Assembly: GCA_000435615.1 (NCBI GenBank)
Contig: FR881963.1
Location: 12,795 to 23,133, forward strand
Origin: Firmicutes bacterium CAG:238
Lineage (GTDB): Bacteria; Bacillota; Clostridia; Peptostreptococcales; Anaerovoracaceae
Length of the DNA: 10,339 nucleotides
Direction of reading: 5' to 3'
Shown here in pieces: positions 6,056-10,339 of this stretch (positions within the stretch are counted from its first letter, which is position 1; each line of letters opens with the position of its first letter). Under the pieces are notes generated by a model. That model was not told the DNA's origin. It did no database searches and worked only from the letters and a program-made list of their open reading frames with translations. The position numbers and the translations under genes were made by a program.

Positions 6056-7861
6056 ATGGCAGAAGGCAAAGTATTGAAAGTATCCGGGCCGTTGGTCGTT
6101 GCGTCGGGCATGGATCAAGCCAATATGTTCGACGTCGTGCATGTTGGCAGCCAAGGCCTGATCGGAGAAATTATAGAAATGAGAGGCGACAGGGCTTCCA
6201 TTCAGGTATACGAAGAGACTGCGGGAATCGGACCGGGTGCTCCGGTCGTATCTACGGGAGCACCGCTTTCGGTAGAACTGGGGCCCGGACTCATCGAGAC
6301 CATGTACGATGGTATTCAGCGTCCGCTTGAGGAAATGGTGCAGGTCGCAGGACCGAACATCACGCGAGGGATCAAGGTTCCGTCGCTGAATCGCGAGAAA
6401 AAATGGGAATTCAAACCATTGCTAAAAACCGGAGACGAAGTCGAAGGCGGCGACATCATCGGTGAAGTTCCCGAAACCGTTCTGGTTACGCAGAAAATCA
6501 TGGTTCCCGCAGGAATCAAGGGCGTAATCGATTCGATTGAATCCGGAAACTACACAGTTGATCACACAATCTGTAAAATCAGGCTGACGGAGGACTACGG
6601 CGCAGAGCATTTAAAGGCAGGCGACATCAAATCGCTCAGCATGATGCAGAAATGGCCGGTAAGACGCGGTCGTCCATATAAGGAAAAACTGGTTCCGGAG
6701 ATGCCGCTTATCACCGGACAAAGAGTCATCGACACGATGTTCCCAATCGCCAAGGGCGGTGTGGCTGCGGTACCCGGACCGTTCGGTTCAGGCAAAACCG
6801 TTGTACAGCACCAGCTTGCAAAGTGGGCGGATGCGGACATCGTTGTATACATTGGCTGCGGCGAACGTGGAAACGAGATGACCGATGTACTGATGGAATT
6901 CCCGGAACTGAAAGACCCTCGTTCAGGAGAGTCTTTGATGAAGAGAACCGTTTTAATCGCAAACACTTCGGACATGCCGGTTGCGGCGCGTGAAGCGTCT
7001 ATTTATACAGGCATTACCATCGCGGAATATTTCAGAGACATGGGATACTCGGTAGCGCTGATGGCAGACTCTACTTCCAGATGGGCAGAGGCTCTTCGTG
7101 AAATGTCGGGCCGTCTCGAAGAAATGCCGGGTGAAGAAGGCTACCCTGCTTATCTGGCATCTAGACTCGCGCAGTTCTATGAAAGAGCCGGAAGAACCGT
7201 ATCTCTCGGAAAAGCGGGCCGCGTAGGAGCACTTTCCGCAATCGGTGCGGTATCTCCTCCGGGCGGTGATATTTCCGAGCCGGTATCGCAGGCAACGCTG
7301 CGTATCGTAAAGGTATTCTGGTGTCTGGATTCGGCACTGGCATACGCAAGACACTTCCCTGCAATCAACTGGCTTCAGTCCTATTCCCTCTATGTGGAAA
7401 GACTGGAGAAGTGGTATGCGGAAAATGTTGACAAAGAATTCCCGAAGATGCGAGAAGAAACGCTTGCGCTTTTGCAGCAGGAAGCAGAGCTCAACGAAAT
7501 CGTACAGCTCGTCGGTGTTGATTCTCTTTCGGCGGAAGACCGCATGAAGCTCGAAGTCTGCAAATCCATTCGTGAGGACTATCTGCACCAGAACGCGTTC
7601 CACGATGTGGACACCTATTCTTCGCTGAACAAGCAGTTTAAGCTTTTGAAGCTGATTCTCGGCTTCTATAAGGAAGGCCTTGAGGGTATTCACAAAGGCG
7701 CGTCCTTCGCAAAGGTTGCGGCAATCCCTCAGCGTGAAGAAATCGGCAGATTCAAATATATCGAAGAAGAGCAGATTGACGAAAGATACGAAAAATTGAT
7801 GAATGATATACGCGCTGCGATCAATGCGCTTGTAGTAGAGGAGGCTGAAGCGGATGATTAG
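6056..7861 (+). CDS. ntpA: V-type ATPase catalytic subunit A
   Basis: This 601-residue protein is the nucleotide-hydrolysing subunit, three copies per enzyme. An N-terminal beta-barrel (about 1-75) precedes the A-specific insertion (about 110-200, with PSLNREKKW). The Walker A motif GPFGSGKT follows at 241-248, with K247 contacting phosphate. GCGERGNEMTDV (267-278) contains E270, which corresponds to the catalytic Glu E261 of E. hirae NtpA. SRWAEALREMSGRLEEMPGE and SPPGGDISEPV are further hallmarks, then a helical C-terminal domain. ATG 6056 is chosen because GGAGG (6043-6047) lies 8 bases upstream. An in-frame TTG at 6041 would add five residues but overlaps that site, so it is unlikely. The enzyme could work as ATP hydrolase or synthase; sequence alone does not decide. 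The last 8 bases overlap ntpB. Confidence 0.98.
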   Translation: MAEGKVLKVSGPLVVASGMDQANMFDVVHVGSQGLIGEIIEMRGDRASIQVYEETAGIGPGAPVVSTGAPLSVELGPGLIETMYDGIQRPLEEMVQVAGPNITRGIKVPSLNREKKWEFKPLLKTGDEVEGGDIIGEVPETVLVTQKIMVPAGIKGVIDSIESGNYTVDHTICKIRLTEDYGAEHLKAGDIKSLSMMQKWPVRRGRPYKEKLVPEMPLITGQRVIDTMFPIAKGGVAAVPGPFGSGKTVVQHQLAKWADADIVVYIGCGERGNEMTDVLMEFPELKDPRSGESLMKRTVLIANTSDMPVAAREASIYTGITIAEYFRDMGYSVALMADSTSRWAEALREMSGRLEEMPGEEGYPAYLASRLAQFYERAGRTVSLGKAGRVGALSAIGAVSPPGGDISEPVSQATLRIVKVFWCLDSALAYARHFPAINWLQSYSLYVERLEKWYAENVDKEFPKMREETLALLQQEAELNEIVQLVGVDSLSAEDRMKLEVCKSIREDYLHQNAFHDVDTYSSLNKQFKLLKLILGFYKEGLEGIHKGASFAKVAAIPQREEIGRFKYIEEEQIDERYEKLMNDIRAAINALVVEEAEADD

Positions 7862-9221
7862 AGAATATAAGACAATCAGTGAAGTTGTAGGACCTCTGAT
7901 GCTGGTCAAGGATGTTGATGATGTTACCTACGATGAACTTGGCGAAATCCTGCTTCCGAGTGGGGAAAAAAGACTTTGCAAAGTCCTCGAAGTCAACGGA
8001 CATAACGCGCTGGTTCAGCTTTTCGAGGCGTCTCAGGGGATCAACCTGAAGCAGAGCACGGTGCGCTTCCTCGGACACGGTACGCAGCTTGCGGTATCTC
8101 CGGATATGCTCGGTCGTGTATTCGACGGTATGGGAAGACCAAAGGACGGCGGGCCGGACATTATTGCGGAAAAGATGCTTGACATCAACGGACTTCCGAT
8201 GAACCCGGCGGCTCGTGACTATCCGGCGGAATTCATTCAGACAGGCGTCTCGGCAATTGACGGACTGAACACGCTGGTTCGCGGACAGAAGCTTCCGATT
8301 TTCTCAGGAGCAGGTCTTCCGCATTCCAACTTAGCGGCTCAGATTGCGCGTCAGGCAAAGGTAATCGGCGACGATGCCGGAAACTTCGCCGTTGTATTCG
8401 CGGCAATCGGTATTACGCACGAAGAAGCGGATTTCTTCGCTTCCGACTTCAGAAGAACCGGCGCGATTGACAGAACGGTTATGTTTATGAACCTTGCAAA
8501 CGACCCTGCGGTTGAGCGTATCGCTACGCCGCGTATGGCACTGACAGCTGCGGAATATCTTGCGTTCGACATGGGAATGCATGTACTGGTTATTTTGACG
8601 GATATTACAAACTACGCGGAGGCTCTGCGTGAGGTTTCGGCTGCTCGTAAAGAGGTACCGGGCCGCAGAGGCTACCCCGGATATTTATATACCGATCTTG
8701 CAACGATGTATGAGCGTGCGGGCAGAAAGAAAGGCTGCGCGGGCTCGATTACGATGATTCCGATTCTGACGATGCCGGAAAACGACAAGACGCACCCGAT
8801 CCCTGACCTTACCGGATACATTACGGAAGGACAGATTATTCTTTCCAATGATTTGTTCCGTAAGGGAATTAAGCCGCCAATCGATGTTCTTCCATCGCTT
8901 TCGCGTCTGAAGGACAAAGGTATCGGCAAAGGCAAAACCCGTGAAGATCATGCGGACACAATGAACCAGCTTTTCGCGGCTTATGCGAAGGGTAAAGAAA
9001 ACCTGGAACTCGTTGCAATCTTAGGTGAAGCGGCGCTTTCCGAGGTCGACCTGATGTATGCGAAGTTCTCGCAGGAATTTGAGAGACGCTATGTTTCACA
9101 GGGCTACGATACCGACCGTACGATTGAGGAAACGCTGAATCTGGGCTGGGAACTGCTCCGTCTTCTTCCAAAGAGCGAATTGAAGCGTATCAAGGACGAA
9201 TATATCGAAAAGTATTTGTAA
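7854..9221 (+). CDS. ntpB: V-type ATPase regulatory subunit B
   Basis: This 455-residue protein alternates with subunit A in the catalytic head. It begins IREYKTISEVVGPLMLV and has the B-type degenerate P-loop SGAGLPHSN where A has GPFGSGKT; the Walker Lys is missing, as normal for non-catalytic B subunits. HEEADFF, LTDITNYAEALREVSAARKE and the PGRRGYPGYLYTDL segment are conserved. R351 in PSLSRLKDKGIG corresponds to the arginine finger R350 of E. hirae NtpB that reaches into the A active site. The start ATG sits inside the ntpA end (ATGATTAG, 8-base overlap) with AGAGGAGG at 7837-7844. Such coupling would help keep A and B in equal amounts, an inference. Confidence 0.98.
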   Translation: MIREYKTISEVVGPLMLVKDVDDVTYDELGEILLPSGEKRLCKVLEVNGHNALVQLFEASQGINLKQSTVRFLGHGTQLAVSPDMLGRVFDGMGRPKDGGPDIIAEKMLDINGLPMNPAARDYPAEFIQTGVSAIDGLNTLVRGQKLPIFSGAGLPHSNLAAQIARQAKVIGDDAGNFAVVFAAIGITHEEADFFASDFRRTGAIDRTVMFMNLANDPAVERIATPRMALTAAEYLAFDMGMHVLVILTDITNYAEALREVSAARKEVPGRRGYPGYLYTDLATMYERAGRKKGCAGSITMIPILTMPENDKTHPIPDLTGYITEGQIILSNDLFRKGIKPPIDVLPSLSRLKDKGIGKGKTREDHADTMNQLFAAYAKGKENLELVAILGEAALSEVDLMYAKFSQEFERRYVSQGYDTDRTIEETLNLGWELLRLLPKSELKRIKDEYIEKYL

Positions 9222-9277
9222 ACGCCGATGCACTGAACAATTCGTGATTTGATTAAAAAAGGAAGGAGGCAGGAAAA

Positions 9278-10006
9278 GTGGAAAGACTCAATGTAAATCC
9301 CACCCGTATGATGCTCACAACGCTCAAAAAGCGCCTTGCGACTTCCGTGCGGGGACACAAGCTTTTAAAAGACAAGCGGGATGAGCTGATGAAAGGTTTC
9401 CTTGAACTTGCCCGTGAAAATAAGGAGCTCCGAGACAAGGTGGAGGCTCGTCTTACGGACGTTTATGCAGCTTTCGGTGTGGCGCAGGCAGTTATGAGCC
9501 GCGCTGCCATGGAGGAAGCACTGATGTTTCCGAAGCAGGGCGTAAACTTAGATGTCTCAGGCAAAAATGTCATGAGCGTGGATGTTCCGGTGTTTGATTT
9601 CACCACAACAGCAGAGGATGCTTCGAACATCTACCCTTACGGTTATGCCAATACTTCCGGCGAACTGGACTCTGCAATCGCAAGTCTGGCGGATGTATTT
9701 CCGCTGATGCTGGAGCTTGCCGCAAAGGAAAAAGAAGCGCAAATGCTGGCTGCCGAGCTTGAGCGGACGCGGCGCAGAGTGAATGCGCTCGAATATGTAA
9801 AGATTCCGCAGCTCGAAATGACGATTAAGTACATTCGCATGCGGCTTGACGAAAACGAGCGAGGCAACCAGACGAGACTGATGAAGGTCAAAGACATGGT
9901 GCTCAAAGAAGCAATTCAGGAAAAGCACGATGCGGATGAAGAAGCTTATAATGCGGCGGTAAAACACGCAATCAAGCATTCAAGAAAACCGATTAATATT
10001 ATGTAA
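9278..10006 (+). CDS. ntpD: V-type ATPase subunit D (central rotor shaft)
   Basis: This 242-residue, highly helical protein begins MERLNVNPTRMMLTTLKKRL, the characteristic start of the D subunit. Long N- and C-terminal helices (about 12-70 and 145-215) form the left-handed coiled-coil shaft inside A3B3, comparable to F-type gamma. A short middle region (about 75-140) gives the hairpin that contacts F. RRRVNALEYVKIPQLEMTIKYI (around 165-187) is the conserved late segment. The C-terminal tail runs on past this segment into a Lys/Asp/Glu-rich stretch ending RKPINIM. The total is slightly longer than the 205-230 residues I consider usual. The start is GTG, with GGAAGGAGG at 9261-9269 placed 8 bases before. 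A 56-base gap, the largest in the operon, separates it from ntpB, with no hairpin seen. It is the last gene before the terminator. Confidence 0.95.
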   Translation: MERLNVNPTRMMLTTLKKRLATSVRGHKLLKDKRDELMKGFLELARENKELRDKVEARLTDVYAAFGVAQAVMSRAAMEEALMFPKQGVNLDVSGKNVMSVDVPVFDFTTTAEDASNIYPYGYANTSGELDSAIASLADVFPLMLELAAKEKEAQMLAAELERTRRRVNALEYVKIPQLEMTIKYIRMRLDENERGNQTRLMKVKDMVLKEAIQEKHDADEEAYNAAVKHAIKHSRKPINIM

Positions 10007-10011
10007 GACGC

Positions 10012-10057
10012 AAAATTGTCCGTTCCATGGGAAACCGATGGAAACGGACAATTTTTT
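10012..10057 (+). terminator. Strong rho-independent terminator of the V-ATPase operon
   Basis: Bases 10012-10028 pair with 10038-10055 through 17 base pairs with a single bulged A in the 3' arm. The core is TTGTCCGTT against AACGGACAA. The loop is 9 bases (gggaaaccg), which can itself form GG-CC pairs. The 3' arm runs into six T (10052-10057), and the 5' arm carries matching A residues, so the element may also work in the opposite direction. It starts 5 bases after the ntpD stop. Confidence 0.92.
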
Positions 10058-10082
10058 CTTAACATCAATTTTATAGTCTTCC

Positions 10083-10091
10083 TGATATAAT
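10083..10091 (+). promoter_or_regulatory. Extended -10 promoter for the downstream lipoprotein gene
   Basis: TGATATAAT gives a perfect TATAAT at 10086-10091 preceded by the TGn extension. No good -35 stands 16-18 bases upstream; TTAACA at 10059-10064 is 21 bases away, too far. Extended -10 promoters can work without a -35 element. It lies just after a terminator and 55 bases before a start codon with a strong ribosome binding site, which supports the call. Confidence 0.6.
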
Positions 10092-10146
10092 ATGTAAAAG
10101 CATTTTCTAACTAAAGGGCAGATTGCCGCAGAAAGGGGGAGACACC

Positions 10147-10339
10147 ATGTCAAAGAGAGCTTTACTTTTTCTTATAATTACGCTTATCCTTTGCGCGCTG
10201 CTGACAAGCTGCTTCGCGTGGAATCTTTTATCCGCGGATAAAGCGAGCAAAAAAGTCAGCAACAGCAGAGAAATAGAAAAGACAGGGCAGGACACTGTCA
10301 CGCAGGAGGGAGAAGAAATGTATCAGGACACATCAAAAG
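10147..10339 (+). CDS. Predicted lipoprotein of unknown function, N-terminal part (cut by window end)
   Basis: ATG 10147 follows AAAGGGGGAGA and opens a frame that runs to the window end (64 codons, no stop). The N-terminus has a short positive region (MSKR), a hydrophobic core (about residues 5-19) and a lipobox LTSC, with C22 as the expected lipidated residue. This is a type II signal peptide, so the product should be an outward-facing lipoprotein on the cell membrane. What follows is polar and low in complexity, rich in Ser, Lys, Glu and Gln (about 30-64), like a linker before a folded domain outside the window. I do not recognise the family. An in-frame ATG at 10318 has its own AGGAGGG (10304-10310), so a shorter, signal-less product is conceivable. 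The promoter and signal peptide favour the upstream start. Its own promoter separates it from the ATPase operon. Confidence 0.7.
   Translation, partial: MSKRALLFLIITLILCALLTSCFAWNLLSADKASKKVSNSREIEKTGQDTVTQEGEEMYQDTSK

Larger units (their letters stand above)
1253..10006 (+). other. V-type (Na+-type) ATPase operon, nine genes
   Basis: Nine co-directional genes encode peripheral-stalk G/H, I, K, E, C, F, A, B and D. The largest internal gap is 56 bases (9222-9277) and no internal terminator is seen. The unit is bounded by terminators at 1059-1095 and 10012-10057. The order matches E. hirae ntpFIKECGABD as known from the literature. The ntpH and ntpJ genes that follow in E. hirae are absent. 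All subunits needed for a working rotary ATPase are present and each reading frame is intact. Confidence 0.9.

Noticed and set aside
6953..7909. A 318-codon open frame on the minus strand inside ntpA
   Set aside because: It lies antisense to highly conserved ATPase coding sequence, has no ribosome binding site I can support, and its product is a typical antisense shadow rich in Arg, Phe and Cys.
7854..9221. Missing Walker lysine in subunit B as a sign of a damaged gene
   Set aside because: The SGAGLPHSN loop is the normal non-catalytic form in V-type B subunits, and the arginine finger R351 is present.
9222..9277. Gap between ntpB and ntpD as a possible internal promoter or terminator
   Set aside because: I see no hairpin with a T run and no convincing -35/-10 pair. 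It holds only the strong ribosome binding site for ntpD.

Overview
The window reads as chromosomal DNA of a low-to-moderate-GC anaerobic Firmicute, most likely a member of the Clostridia. The reasons are a WhiA gene of the Firmicute type, strong purine-rich ribosome binding sites, frequent GTG starts, AT-rich intergenic gaps with rho-independent terminators, and a bacterial Na+-type V-ATPase operon in place of an F-type one. Every recognisable gene is on the + strand. The genus cannot be fixed from the sequence alone.

Layout. Positions 2-49 hold the last 15 codons of an upstream gene whose C-terminus resembles the beta-keto acid cleavage (Kce/BKACE, DUF849) family. A near-perfect terminator hairpin follows at 73-100. 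whiA (118-1074) starts 17 bases after it and has its own terminator overlapping its stop codon (1059-1095). An AT-rich gap (1096-1252) probably carries the promoter of the main operon. It contains a TTGCTAA direct repeat with 11-bp period and small inverted repeats.

The bulk of the window (1253-10006) is a complete nine-gene V-type (A/V-type) ATPase operon. Its order is peripheral-stalk G/H, I, K, E, C, F, A, B, D, which matches Enterococcus hirae ntpFIKECGABD as I recall it. The genes are tightly packed: 8-14 base overlaps at G/I, C/F and A/B, a 1-base gap at F/A, and short gaps elsewhere. A and B form the catalytic hexamer, D and F the central rotor, and C links the rotor to the K ring. K and I form the membrane ion path, and E plus G/H form the peripheral stalks. 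The K subunit keeps all five positions that bind Na+ in E. hirae NtpK, so the enzyme is inferred to move Na+. The E. hirae ntpH and ntpJ genes are not present downstream.

The operon ends in a long hairpin terminator (10012-10057). A new transcription unit then begins with an extended -10 promoter and the N-terminus of an unidentified lipoprotein, cut by the window end. I see no mobile element, CRISPR array, tRNA or rRNA, and no clearly undescribed system. The more notable points are the isolated whiA with no visible promoter, the predicted Na+ specificity, the repeats ahead of the operon, and the unknown lipoprotein.
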